Shown in pieces: positions 8,157 to 17,106 of a DNA stretch of 51,691 nt. Origin of the DNA: an uncultured Bacilli bacterium (GTDB lineage: Bacteria; Bacillota_I; Bacilli_A; RF39; UBA660); contig CAKOTD010000006.1 of NCBI GenBank assembly GCA_934120015.1, positions 1-51,691 of the forward strand, read 5' to 3'. The position numbers were made by a program, and so were the translations under genes. Numbering within the stretch: position 1 is the stretch's first letter; every line of letters begins with the position of its first letter. The notes under the pieces are model-generated. The model saw only the letters and a program-made list of their open reading frames with translations. It did not search any database and had not been told where the DNA came from.

Positions 8157-10025
8157 ATGACAATTATTGATGAAAATACAGTAGTTGTATTTTCTAGCAC
8201 TGAACTTAAAAATGTATTAGAAAATAATAATGAATATAATTATATTTATTTAGGGGATAATATTTCTCTTGATAGTGGTATTAAAATATCTAATTCTAAA
8301 ATAAATATTACTATTGATGGAACATATAATGGTGTGGTCTATACATTTGAAGATAAAAAAACTCTTAATAGTGGTGATACTATTAATGTTTCATTTCCTT
8401 CAATATTTAAAGTTACTATTTGTAACATGAATATTGTTGGTTATAATTATTATGGTATTGTTTATGTTCCTGAGTCTTCTTCATATAAAAATGTGGTTAT
8501 TGAGTATAACAATATCGTCTATGTTGGACCTCAACTTTCTTATAATCCGGTTGGACTTACTAGAATTATTGATTCTGATATAACTATTCAAGACGGTGTA
8601 CTTACTATTGGTAATGAAGTTGCTGAATGTAATCAAATTGAAATTGGTGGAGTGACAAATATTACTCACAACTCAAAGAGTAATTCAGCGTTTTGGTTTC
8701 GTAATGCAAATCCATCTTTTAAAATACTTATTAATGCTAATGTAAATTTTATTAGTAAGTATAGAGAATTGTTTTATGGAGTTAATAATTTGTCTTTTTC
8801 TATTTTGAGTAATGCATATTTTTCAGTTACTTCATATAGTGGTATGGCGTATGGGAATTATGGAACCCTTGATACAATAATTTCTTCAAATGCTTCATTT
8901 GTTTTAAAGCAAACCAATTATAATGGAAGTTATGCTACTTGGTATAGTTATGGTTCTATTGTTTTAAATGATAATTCTTCTTTATCTATTATTAATAATT
9001 ATGACAATATTAGTACATCTAATTATAATATTTATTTTTCTAATAATAGTGCTTTTACTTTAAATAATCCTAAAAAAGTTATTTTATATAATGAGAAAGC
9101 TAATGTTATTTATTCTAATTCTAATATTCCATTTAATTTCAATTTTTCAAGAGTCAATTTATTTACTAATACAATTAAAATAGATGATGATATTTCTCTT
9201 TCTACATTACCTACATATGCTTGGTATAAGGAGAATGGTAATTCTGAAATAAATGGTACTTTTTCTTCAAATGCTACAAAAATTGATAGTCATAATTATA
9301 CAGATGCTGAACTTAAAAATTTACCTGATATTGCAAACTTTATATTTGCTAATAAGAAGATATTTTCGGTTGGTGATTTTCTCTTTAGGGTTGATGCTGT
9401 AACTGATACTGATTTGAGTATAAGTGGACTTACTATACCAAAAGCTAGTATTTTAATTTCTTATAATAATATTAATTCTGTTATTAATGCTGATGATAAT
9501 GGTATTTTTAGTTATTCATATGAAAATACATTACCTATAGGAACTATTATTAATTTTAATGTGAAAGAGTATAATGATTTACTTTATCATTCTAAAAGCA
9601 TTCAAATTGTTTATAGTGGTGAATTAATTTTAGAAAGTGCTTCAAAAACTGTAAGTTTTGAATTGAAGCCGATAAGTAGCAATCCCATATTATGTCCAAG
9701 AATTGATGATTTATATGTTAAAGTTGTTGATTCAAGAGTTTCAAGCTCTGACTGGAAATTATATGCTTCTATTAGGCATGATTTAACTTCTTCAACTGGA
9801 AATATTTTAAAAGATTCATTAGTATATAGAGATGAGAGTGGAAACATATCTATTTTGTCTACTAATCCTGTACTAGTTTATACTGGTAAAAAAAATGATG
9901 GAAATACACTTAGTACTAATGTAAGTTGGAATCGTGATGAGGGGATACTATTAATGATTACTGATAAAATTATTAATAATATTGAGTATGAAACTAATAT
10001 TATTTGGTCTATTGAAGAACAATAA
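8157..10025 (+). CDS. pectate-lyase-like adhesin with WxL-like C-terminus, no signal peptide
   Basis: A 622-residue protein. Residues ~15-330 look like the right-handed beta-helix 'pectate lyase-like adhesive' domain of WxL surface proteins: TIDGTYNGVVYTF, then YNNIVYVGPQLSYNP, then NQIEIGGVTNITHNS and SAFWF. Residues ~420-480 resemble an Ig-like linker. The C-terminal ~110 residues resemble a WxL cell-wall-binding domain (VVDSRVSSSDWKLYAS near its start and YETNIIWSI at the end). There is no signal peptide, and an in-frame stop lies 12 codons upstream, so none was missed. AAGGGG precedes the ATG. A spore- or lysis-exposed location is inference. Confidence 0.75.
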   Translation: MTIIDENTVVVFSSTELKNVLENNNEYNYIYLGDNISLDSGIKISNSKINITIDGTYNGVVYTFEDKKTLNSGDTINVSFPSIFKVTICNMNIVGYNYYGIVYVPESSSYKNVVIEYNNIVYVGPQLSYNPVGLTRIIDSDITIQDGVLTIGNEVAECNQIEIGGVTNITHNSKSNSAFWFRNANPSFKILINANVNFISKYRELFYGVNNLSFSILSNAYFSVTSYSGMAYGNYGTLDTIISSNASFVLKQTNYNGSYATWYSYGSIVLNDNSSLSIINNYDNISTSNYNIYFSNNSAFTLNNPKKVILYNEKANVIYSNSNIPFNFNFSRVNLFTNTIKIDDDISLSTLPTYAWYKENGNSEINGTFSSNATKIDSHNYTDAELKNLPDIANFIFANKKIFSVGDFLFRVDAVTDTDLSISGLTIPKASILISYNNINSVINADDNGIFSYSYENTLPIGTIINFNVKEYNDLLYHSKSIQIVYSGELILESASKTVSFELKPISSNPILCPRIDDLYVKVVDSRVSSSDWKLYASIRHDLTSSTGNILKDSLVYRDESGNISILSTNPVLVYTGKKNDGNTLSTNVSWNRDEGILLMITDKIINNIEYETNIIWSIEEQ

Positions 10026-10057
10026 AGTTACCATTAAGGTAACTTTATTGTTTTTTT
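10021..10057 (+). terminator. terminator between convergent surface-type genes
   Basis: 12-base arms AATAAAGTTACC (10021-10032) and its complement (10038-10049), then a T-run at 10051-10057. It contains the stop codons of both convergent genes. Confidence 0.85.
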
Positions 10058-10437
10058 GATACTTGGAATGTGATTGATTTTTTTGCCTTTGATTGGATAT
10101 CAGGTAGATTTATAGTAAGTTTTCCTGATGTTTCATCCCAGGTATATTGTGATGAATCTATTTTTACATTATCAATAGTTATACTATCTTTTACAAATGA
10201 AATTAATGATGTATCTAACATATCGGTTATTACTGGAGAAGTGTAACTTTCTTCGGCTTGGTTATTTACTGTTATAGTATATGTTAATAGGCCGTCACTC
10301 CAAATCATTTTATCTGCCGTCTTTGTTGCTGTTAATCCATTTAGCATTGTTATTACCAGTGCTTGTGTCGATATTTCCGTTGGAATACTATTATAATTTC
10401 CTAAAATAGTTGCAGTATTATTTAACTCTGTTTCCAT
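10045..10437 (-). CDS. DUF11-repeat protein, no signal peptide
   Basis: This 130-residue protein has one DUF11/conserved-repeat beta-sandwich: LTATKTADKMIW, LLTYTITVNNQ, VITDMLDTSLISFV, then KLTINLPDIQSKAKKSITFQV. DUF11 modules usually decorate secreted surface proteins, but here no signal peptide, sortase motif or membrane segment is visible. TAGGAGGG precedes the ATG. The upstream sequence fits a sigma-E-type mother-cell promoter. It converges with the WxL-like gene, which also lacks a signal. A spore-surface role is plausible but unproven. Confidence 0.75.
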   Translation of the reverse strand: METELNNTATILGNYNSIPTEISTQALVITMLNGLTATKTADKMIWSDGLLTYTITVNNQAEESYTSPVITDMLDTSLISFVKDSITIDNVKIDSSQYTWDETSGKLTINLPDIQSKAKKSITFQVSKKQ

Positions 10438-10455
10438 TATTACCCTCCTATTTTA

Positions 10456-10483
10456 AGTTTATGCTACTATAGTAATAATATAT
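10456..10483 (-). promoter_or_regulatory. candidate sigma-E-type promoter of the DUF11 gene
   Basis: On the minus strand a -35 ATATATT (10483-10477; core ATATT of the KMATATT consensus) and a -10 CATAAACT (10463-10456; consensus CATACAHT) are separated by 13 bases, about 19 bases before the ATG. Assignment is by consensus only. Confidence 0.45.
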
Positions 10484-10727
10484 TATTGATAGGGTAGTAA
10501 ATTAGTAAAAGTTTTTAAAATATATTAATAGAAGAAAATTAACTTAATCAATAAAAGTATTCATTTTTTTATTGATTAAAATATAATAATCAGTATTATT
10601 AAGCATTATTCTTTGCTGTAATCTTTTTAAGAGAAGAGGGTAGACCAAACGTCTTAAGGAAAGTAAAAAAACGATTCTAAATATTAACATCAATTCGACC
10701 GCTTTTCGACCATCGTAAATTTATGTA
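10484..10727. other. non-coding stretch, nothing recognised
   Basis: No gene, convincing RNA or repeat is visible between the DUF11 promoter and the tRNA terminator. The stretch 10620-10720 is slightly less AT-rich than its surroundings and holds two copies of TTCGACC (10694 and 10705 regions). No integrase or attachment-site pair was seen. Confidence 0.4.
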
Positions 10728-10753
10728 TTAAAAAATCGAACTAAAAAGTTCGA
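10728..10753 (-). terminator. terminator of tRNA-Cys
   Basis: Minus-strand hairpin TCGAACT / AGTTCGA with a four-base loop (10753-10736), followed by a T-run (A-run on the plus strand at 10728-10735). Confidence 0.85.
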
Positions 10754-10765
10754 CTAAACATCTAA

Positions 10766-10839
10766 TGGAGGGCCCAGCCGGATTTGAACCAGCGATCAGG
10801 GAGTTGCAGTCCCATGCCTTACCACTTGGCTATGGACCC
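10766..10839 (-). tRNA. tRNA-Cys (anticodon GCA)
   Basis: On the minus strand the RNA begins GGGTCCA and ends TGGGCCC-T-CCA, giving a seven-pair acceptor stem (one G-U), discriminator U73 as expected for tRNA-Cys, and an encoded CCA. The anticodon loop reads CTGCAAC, with anticodon GCA. The T-loop GGTTCAAATCC is canonical. It is a single gene with its own promoter and terminator. Confidence 0.97.
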
Positions 10840-10847
10840 ATGAGTTA

Positions 10848-10876
10848 ATTATAACAAACATAAAAAAATTTTACAA
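10848..10876 (-). promoter_or_regulatory. sigma-A promoter of tRNA-Cys
   Basis: Minus strand TTGTAA (10876-10871), 17 bases, TATAAT (10853-10848), nine bases before the mature tRNA 5' end. Confidence 0.8.
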
Positions 10877-10954
10877 GTAAAATATAAAAAATTTTAAAAT
10901 ATTAGGTTAAATTATAAATACTAGCAAATACTATAAATGTTTGGAGGTTTTTAA

Positions 10955-12883
10955 ATGAATAATAAAATTTTTAAATTAATTTTAATTATTTTAAATTTAT
11001 TGATATCTATTTATCTAATATATAATATTCTGCTTCTAAATAATGTTGAAACATTTTTTAGAGTAGTTTTAATATTTCTAATAATTATAATATTTATTTT
11101 ACAATTATTATTAATTAATAAAAAAAACTTTATTCAAATTATATACTCAGTCTATATTATTATTATATTAGTTTTAGGGTTAAATATTAATAAAGTATAT
11201 AAACATATTGATGTTATAAGTAAAAAATATACTATTAAGTCTATGAGTCTTGTATCAAGCACAAGTAAAAGTAATACTAGTAATAGAGTGGGAGTTATTT
11301 CTTCCGATATTGATACATTTAATAGGTTATCAAAAAAATACTTTTTGAATGTTACAGTAATAGAAAGTAGTAGTTACATTAACTTAATTAATATGTTATA
11401 TGATGATAGTATTGATTATGCTTTTTTGCCTAATAATTATGTGGAAATTTTTGGTGGAATTGAAAAATATAATAATATAGCAAATACAACTAAAATAGAT
11501 TATACATATAATGAAAAGATAGAAGTTAGTGATACTAAAAATGATAATATTATTAATAATCCATTTACAATACTTATTATGGGATTAGATTCATCTGAAA
11601 ATATTCAAAAAAGTTCGTTTAATGGTGATTTACTTATGCTCTTAACGTTTAATCCTAATACATTAAAAACTACTATGCTCAGTGTACCAAGGGATACTTA
11701 TGTTCCAATAAGTTGCTTTGATGGCTCTAGGAAGAATAAAATAGCTCATTCTGCATGGTATGGAGAAAGTTGTACAATAGATACTCTTAAAAATATGTTT
11801 AATATAGATATTAACTATTTTGCTAAGATAAATTTTAGAGGTTTTGTGGATCTTATAGACCTATTGGGTGGAATAGATGTTGATGTACCTATTGAATTTT
11901 GTGAACAAGATAGTAATAGAAATTTTGATAACAGTATTTGTTTAAGTAAAGGTATGCAGCATTTAAATGGTGAACAGGCATTAGCTTTAGCAAGACATAG
12001 AAAAACTATTAATGATTTTGTTCGTAATGATAATCAGCAACTAATTATTAAAGCAATAGTAGAAAAATTAAAAAATATTAATGATATTGAATTAATATAT
12101 AGTATGTTAGACGTTTTAGGTAATAATATGGAAGTAAGTATGAGTACGGATGAGATTTTATCATTATATAATATAGGTAAAAAGATATTAGTTAATAATA
12201 ATATTTCTATTTCGAAACTTAAACTTAATGGTTATTCTGAATATATTTATGATTATAATACCTATAATGGTGATGGAATGAAACTTTCTTTATATGAATT
12301 TATTCCTTATAAAGAAAGTATTAATTATATATCTAATGTAATGCAAAGTAATTTAAATGGTCAAGATTTTACTATTGATGATGTATATGGTAGTAAGTAT
12401 ATTAACTTACTTCCAAATTTTATTGGTAAGGATGAAAGTATTGCTACTAATTTTTGTAGTATGTATAATATTAATTTAAATATTAATTATATTGAAGGTA
12501 GTAGTAATAATTATATAGGTGAGATTGTTGCTCAGAGTATACCAGCTAATATGGATATAGATTATATTAATTCATCTGGTATTACAATTGATGTTATAAA
12601 TGACATAAAGAAAGAAGTTATTAAAGTTAATTGTTCCAAAAAAGAAAATAGTGATAATGAAAATTGTTTGATACCAAATTTTGTTGATAAACAATATGAT
12701 GAGTTTAAGAGTTGGTTAAAAGAAAACAATTACAGCTTCTTAGTTAAAGAAAATGTTATTAAATTAGGTGATAAGAATTATGATAAGAATAAAAAAGGGA
12801 TTATAACAAATCAAAATGTATATGATGTTAGTATATATGATATATTAGGTAAGAAATTAGAAATTACATATATAGAAAATTAA
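10955..12883 (+). CDS. LytR-CpsA-Psr (LCP) glycopolymer ligase with C-terminal PASTA domains
   Basis: LCP enzymes attach wall teichoic acid or other glycopolymers to peptidoglycan outside the membrane. The 642-residue protein has three N-terminal membrane segments (~5-80), then a substrate-binding-protein-like region (~105-175, GVISSDIDTFNRL..), and an LCP domain (~205-370) with ILIMGLDS, MLSVPRDTYV, INFRGFVDLIDLLGGIDVDV and the catalytic-site ALARHRK. The C-terminus carries two PASTA-like domains (~480-560, LPNFIGKDESIA..; ~575-642, IPNFVDKQYDEF..). PASTA domains bind muropeptide or nascent peptidoglycan, so the fusion could target the ligase. GGAGG precedes the ATG. Confidence 0.9.
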   Translation: MNNKIFKLILIILNLLISIYLIYNILLLNNVETFFRVVLIFLIIIIFILQLLLINKKNFIQIIYSVYIIIILVLGLNINKVYKHIDVISKKYTIKSMSLVSSTSKSNTSNRVGVISSDIDTFNRLSKKYFLNVTVIESSSYINLINMLYDDSIDYAFLPNNYVEIFGGIEKYNNIANTTKIDYTYNEKIEVSDTKNDNIINNPFTILIMGLDSSENIQKSSFNGDLLMLLTFNPNTLKTTMLSVPRDTYVPISCFDGSRKNKIAHSAWYGESCTIDTLKNMFNIDINYFAKINFRGFVDLIDLLGGIDVDVPIEFCEQDSNRNFDNSICLSKGMQHLNGEQALALARHRKTINDFVRNDNQQLIIKAIVEKLKNINDIELIYSMLDVLGNNMEVSMSTDEILSLYNIGKKILVNNNISISKLKLNGYSEYIYDYNTYNGDGMKLSLYEFIPYKESINYISNVMQSNLNGQDFTIDDVYGSKYINLLPNFIGKDESIATNFCSMYNINLNINYIEGSSNNYIGEIVAQSIPANMDIDYINSSGITIDVINDIKKEVIKVNCSKKENSDNENCLIPNFVDKQYDEFKSWLKENNYSFLVKENVIKLGDKNYDKNKKGIITNQNVYDVSIYDILGKKLEITYIEN

Positions 12884-12905
12884 AAGACCTTAATGGTCTT
12901 TTAAT
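12881..12905. terminator. bidirectional terminator
   Basis: A palindrome, TTAAAAGACC/GGTCTTTTAA, spans the stop codons of the convergent LCP and LTA-synthase-like genes. Confidence 0.75.
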
Positions 12906-14902
12906 AATTCATTTTGTTCTTTTGTTTTCTTTATTAAGTCATAAGTAATTATTGAGTTAGAAATTGATATATATTCTTCCGCTTTTTTATTTCCTTCTTC
13001 AATATATTCCATACTTACTGTCTCCTCAGGATTAATTAATTTCCATTCTCCCTTTTGGCTATTATAATATAGTTTATTTGTAAGCCAGTCACCATCAGGA
13101 AAAACAACAATATTTTCATCGACATTAAATATATCATTACCTAAACTATATTTACTATTAAAATTAAACATATTTCCAAGGGTAGGCATGGCATCATACA
13201 TCCCCATAACTTTGTCAACAGTAATATTTATTTTCTTTTGTAAATTACTATCTTTAGTCCATATAATGAATGGAACTTTACGATTTAATTCATAAAAGTA
13301 TGTATCAATTTTTATATAGTCATCATCATCTTTATTTTTTATTGAATTGGTATATGGATCATAATTATAGAAACGATTAAATTCGGCCTTTTTAAGTTTG
13401 GAATCATGGTCACCATATATAACAATAACTGTGTTATCAAGTATGCCTTCTTTATCTAAATTATCTATAAATTCTCCAATTGCTTCATCAGCATAATGAA
13501 CAGTTTTAAGGTAATTACCAATTATTGTTCCTTCTAAATAAGGTGCACTAACTGTTTCCATTTCTCCTGTTTCCTCGTTTAGTTTTTCGTATTTATAATC
13601 TACATCAAAATCAACTGTGCTTGCAGCTTCAAATGGAGTATGATTAGTAAGCATAATAAGTACCCCATAAAAATTTTGATTATTTTCACTTATCTCTTTT
13701 ATTTTTGGAACTGCCTGTTTGAAGAAAGATTTATCACTAAGACCTAATCCTAAAACTTCATCTATATTAAAATCTTTATTGTAGCAATAAAACTTTTTAT
13801 ACCCTAGTGATTCATGGGTAATATTTCTATTCCAAAATGTACAGTTATTTCCATGCATACTAAAAGTGTAATAATTTTTTTCGGTTAATAGTTTTTGAAT
13901 GCTTGGATATTCACGATCGGCATAGTTAACGAAAACTGTTCCACTAGATGATGGCATTAATGAAGTACTAAATGTAAATTCAGTATCACTGCTAGTGCCT
14001 GTACTATCTTGAGCATAAAAGTTTGTAAAGAACATACCTTCACTTGCCAATCTATTAAGATTAGGTGTTACTTCTTTTCCATTTATTTTAGTATCCATTG
14101 TGAATTTTTGAATGCTTTCGGCATGAATAACTAAGATATTTTTTCCTTCAAAAATATTTGTATATTCATTATCTTCATGTGTATAATCTTTATTGCTATA
14201 ATATTCTCTGAATTCTTTTGCATGTTTATCATAGCCAAATAATGGACTAATTTGGGGTTTAATGCTTATAAATAAATCATTAAATTGATATAGATATGTA
14301 CCAAATTTCATAACAACATATTCACGATTCCATTGTTTACCAAATCTACCAATATCTAAATTAGTCAATGTGGAAATAAAGCACCCAATACCAATCACAC
14401 CAACGATTAAGGTATTTAATGTAAATAACTTCCCATTTTGTTTAATTTTATTATAATAATCAGTTTTCTTTAAACTAGCATGTATTATAATAATTATAAT
14501 AGGACCTAGAATATATATAAAATCTTTTAATTCCATAACATTTTCAACAATAGCATCTGCAACTCCAACAGCTTGTAGAGAAGTAGCTAATAATGAAAAA
14601 GATGCATAAGATAGAAAATTGTTATAGTATATAGAATTTACTACACATATAATTGTAAAAAATATGGACCAAGTAATATAGTATTTAAATCTATTTTTTG
14701 GTTTAAATAAATAACCAAAAGCACCAATAATTAATATGATTGCAACATCGGCAAGTAGTGGTTTAATTTCTAAATAATTACCTACTGAAAAGCCTCTTAA
14801 TAAAACTTCATTAATAATAGAAGTAATAACAAATGTTAGAAATAATATATTGGTTTTACAATAATTATTGATACTAGAAAAAAGTTTTTGAATTTTATTC
14901 AT
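12890..14902 (-). CDS. LTA synthase family membrane sulfatase-fold protein
   Basis: A 670-residue protein with about five membrane segments in residues 15-180 and an extracellular alkaline-phosphatase/sulfatase-fold domain (~250-640). Family members polymerise glycerol phosphate onto lipoteichoic acid. Metal-site motifs are ILVIHAES, TPNLNRLASEGMFF, MHGNN and VIYGDHDSK. The position of the LtaS catalytic threonine (motif GKTSDSEF) reads GTSSDTEF, so the nucleophile would be Ser304. It converges with the LCP gene and shares its terminator, so lipoteichoic-acid-like polymers and their ligase are encoded side by side. Confidence 0.9.
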   Translation of the reverse strand: MNKIQKLFSSINNYCKTNILFLTFVITSIINEVLLRGFSVGNYLEIKPLLADVAIILIIGAFGYLFKPKNRFKYYITWSIFFTIICVVNSIYYNNFLSYASFSLLATSLQAVGVADAIVENVMELKDFIYILGPIIIIIIHASLKKTDYYNKIKQNGKLFTLNTLIVGVIGIGCFISTLTNLDIGRFGKQWNREYVVMKFGTYLYQFNDLFISIKPQISPLFGYDKHAKEFREYYSNKDYTHEDNEYTNIFEGKNILVIHAESIQKFTMDTKINGKEVTPNLNRLASEGMFFTNFYAQDSTGTSSDTEFTFSTSLMPSSSGTVFVNYADREYPSIQKLLTEKNYYTFSMHGNNCTFWNRNITHESLGYKKFYCYNKDFNIDEVLGLGLSDKSFFKQAVPKIKEISENNQNFYGVLIMLTNHTPFEAASTVDFDVDYKYEKLNEETGEMETVSAPYLEGTIIGNYLKTVHYADEAIGEFIDNLDKEGILDNTVIVIYGDHDSKLKKAEFNRFYNYDPYTNSIKNKDDDDYIKIDTYFYELNRKVPFIIWTKDSNLQKKINITVDKVMGMYDAMPTLGNMFNFNSKYSLGNDIFNVDENIVVFPDGDWLTNKLYYNSQKGEWKLINPEETVSMEYIEEGNKKAEEYISISNSIITYDLIKKTKEQNELLKDH

Positions 14903-15012
14903 AAAATTTCACCTCATATAACAGCTAAACAATTATAACATTTTTATAAAAATTTTTCAATAATACTTATTTATAAATAAAGGTTTGGAAATTTACTAAT
15001 TATTAGAATTTG

Positions 15013-15021
15013 TGATATAAT
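15013..15021 (+). promoter_or_regulatory. extended -10 promoter of murT-gatD
   Basis: TGA-TATAAT at 15013-15021 is an extended -10 element, with no clear -35. The ATG follows at 15040. Confidence 0.55.
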
Positions 15022-15039
15022 AATTTTGAAGGTGTTTAT

Positions 15040-16380
15040 ATGAAAAATTTTATAAGTATAATAATTGGTAAAATGCTAATTATGATTGGAAAAATTATGC
15101 ATAAAGGTAGTTCACTTCCTGGAGAAATGGCTCTTAAATTGAATAAAAACTTGTTTAAATATTTTAAGTTACCGGAAACAGTAATAGCGGTTACTGGATC
15201 TTCTGGAAAGGGAAGTATATCTAGTATGTTAGCAAGCATTTATAGAAAAAGTGGATATACTGTTGCTCATAATGCAAAAGGTTCAAATTTGAGTGCTGGT
15301 ATTGCTACATTACTTTTAGAAAATTGTAATTTAAAAGGGAAAATAAATAAAGATATTTTAATATTTGAAATAGATGAAAGATATACAAAATATGTTTTCA
15401 AAGATATTAGCCCTAATTATGTTGTTATAACTAATATTTGTCGTGATCAACCACCAAGACAAGGACATTTTGATTTAGTTTTTGAAGAAATAAAAAAAGC
15501 ATTAAAACCTAAAATGCATTTGATTTTGAATGCTGATGATCCATATCTTCAAAAGTTTGTATCTGATGATTATGAGGTTACGTATTATGGAATTGCCAAA
15601 AACAAATACTCATATAAGAAGAATATTTTTTCTAGTTTAAATATGGTGTATTGCCCAAAATGTAACTCAAAGTTAAATTATAATTATTACCAGTTTGAAT
15701 CAATTGGAGATTATTATTGCTCAAATTGTTCATTTAAAAGACCCATTCCATCTTATGAAGTAACTTCTATGAATTATGATAAATCTGAAATAAAAATTAA
15801 TAATAAATATACTATACATATCCCATTTAATGTTTTATTTTGTGCATATAATACATTAGCAGTATTTACAGTAGCATCAATTTTAGGTTTAGATAAAAAC
15901 CAGGTATGTAGCTATATTTCTGAAGAGAAAGCTAATGCTAAAATATATGATAGATTTAAGATTAATAATAGAAATGTACATATATTAAGTAACAAAAATG
16001 AAAATAGCACTACATTTAATCAATCCTTAATTTATACGAAAAGATTTAAGGAGCTAAAAACAATAGTTATTGGTTGGAAAGAAATTAGTAGAAGGTATAA
16101 TTTTGATGATTTATCATGGTTATATGATATTGATTTTGAAATATTAAATGATTGTAATATTGAGAAAGTCATATGTGTAGGTATTCATTGTTATGATATT
16201 GCTACTAGAATGAAGTATGCTCAAATACCTGAAAAAAAGATTTTGTGTTTTGATAATTTAGATGAGGCTAAAGATGTAATGTTAAATAAAACTAAAGGTG
16301 ATTTATTTGGAATTGTTAACTTTGATTATGTAGAACCGCTTCATAATTTGTTGACGGAAGGTGATAATAATGAAAATTAA
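15040..16380 (+). CDS. murT: lipid II isoglutaminyl synthase subunit MurT
   Basis: With GatD, MurT amidates the D-Glu of lipid II at the membrane's inner face. The 446-residue protein has the Mur-ligase P-loop VTGSSGKGS (~53-61), the middle-domain motif TNICRDQPPRQGHFD (family usually RDQLDRYGE-like), ILNADDP, a four-Cys zinc ribbon characteristic of MurT (YCPKCNSKL..YYCSNCSFK), and a C-terminal DUF1727 domain. GAAGGTG precedes the ATG. The gatD start lies 11 bases inside the murT end, so the subunits are coupled. Confidence 0.93.
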   Translation: MKNFISIIIGKMLIMIGKIMHKGSSLPGEMALKLNKNLFKYFKLPETVIAVTGSSGKGSISSMLASIYRKSGYTVAHNAKGSNLSAGIATLLLENCNLKGKINKDILIFEIDERYTKYVFKDISPNYVVITNICRDQPPRQGHFDLVFEEIKKALKPKMHLILNADDPYLQKFVSDDYEVTYYGIAKNKYSYKKNIFSSLNMVYCPKCNSKLNYNYYQFESIGDYYCSNCSFKRPIPSYEVTSMNYDKSEIKINNKYTIHIPFNVLFCAYNTLAVFTVASILGLDKNQVCSYISEEKANAKIYDRFKINNRNVHILSNKNENSTTFNQSLIYTKRFKELKTIVIGWKEISRRYNFDDLSWLYDIDFEILNDCNIEKVICVGIHCYDIATRMKYAQIPEKKILCFDNLDEAKDVMLNKTKGDLFGIVNFDYVEPLHNLLTEGDNNEN

Positions 16381-17095
16381 AATAGCACATTTATATTATG
16401 ATTTAATGAATTTGTATGGTGATAGTGGAAATGTAAAGGCATTAAAGATGCAGTTAGAAAACCAAGGAGTCAAAGTTGAATTATATAATTTATCGTTGGA
16501 AGATGAAATAGACTTTAAGAAGTATGATGTGTTTTATATAGGTAGTGGAACAGAAGAAAACCAAAGAGTAGTCCTAAATAATTTATTAAAATATACTAAA
16601 GATATAAAGGATGCTATTGAAGACTTTAAGTTTTTTATATGTACTGGTAATTCTATCGAGTTATTTGGAAATATTATCAGTGATGACAGTAATACTTATA
16701 AAGCACTTGGAATTTTTAATTATGATACAAAATTTGTTAAGAAAAGATTGGTAAGTGATGTTATACTTAAGGGTAATTTTATTAAGGATTATATTATTGG
16801 ATTTCAAAACAGAAGTGGTATTATTGAGTCTAATTTGATGAATGCATTTGATGTTATAAAGGGTTTTGGAAGTAATCAAAATAGTAATAAAGAAGGAATA
16901 ATTTATAAAAACTTTTTTGGTACTTATACTATAGGACCAATTTTAGTTAGAAATCCAGAATTATTAAAATATATTATTAAGAATATTATAAATAAAATTG
17001 AACCAAAACATAAATATAAAAAATTTAGTCAACTTTTAGAAAAATCTGCATACGATAATTTTGTGGACAAAAATTATAAAGATTATTTAAAGTAA
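16370..17095 (+). CDS. gatD: GatD-like glutamine amidotransferase, catalytic His missing
   Basis: A class I glutaminase subunit that normally supplies ammonia to MurT. The start at ATG 16370 is chosen because GGAAGGTG lies at the right spacing; an upstream GTG at 16361 overlaps that signal. It has 241 residues. The nucleophile Cys91 is present in FFICTGNS. The conserved His of the family's YxHGPxLxxNP motif is Ile188 here (TYTIGPILVRNPE), and the usual GFENHxGRT motif reads GFQNRSGII. The MurT neighbour is intact and overlapping. Glutaminase activity is therefore doubtful. Confidence 0.85.
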   Translation: MKIKIAHLYYDLMNLYGDSGNVKALKMQLENQGVKVELYNLSLEDEIDFKKYDVFYIGSGTEENQRVVLNNLLKYTKDIKDAIEDFKFFICTGNSIELFGNIISDDSNTYKALGIFNYDTKFVKKRLVSDVILKGNFIKDYIIGFQNRSGIIESNLMNAFDVIKGFGSNQNSNKEGIIYKNFFGTYTIGPILVRNPELLKYIIKNIINKIEPKHKYKKFSQLLEKSAYDNFVDKNYKDYLK

Positions 17096-17106
17096 GGGGA
17101 TTTTTA

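Noticed and set aside
10484..10839. Prophage or island attachment site at tRNA-Cys
   Set aside because: No integrase, repeat of the tRNA 3' end or phage gene is present in the window.
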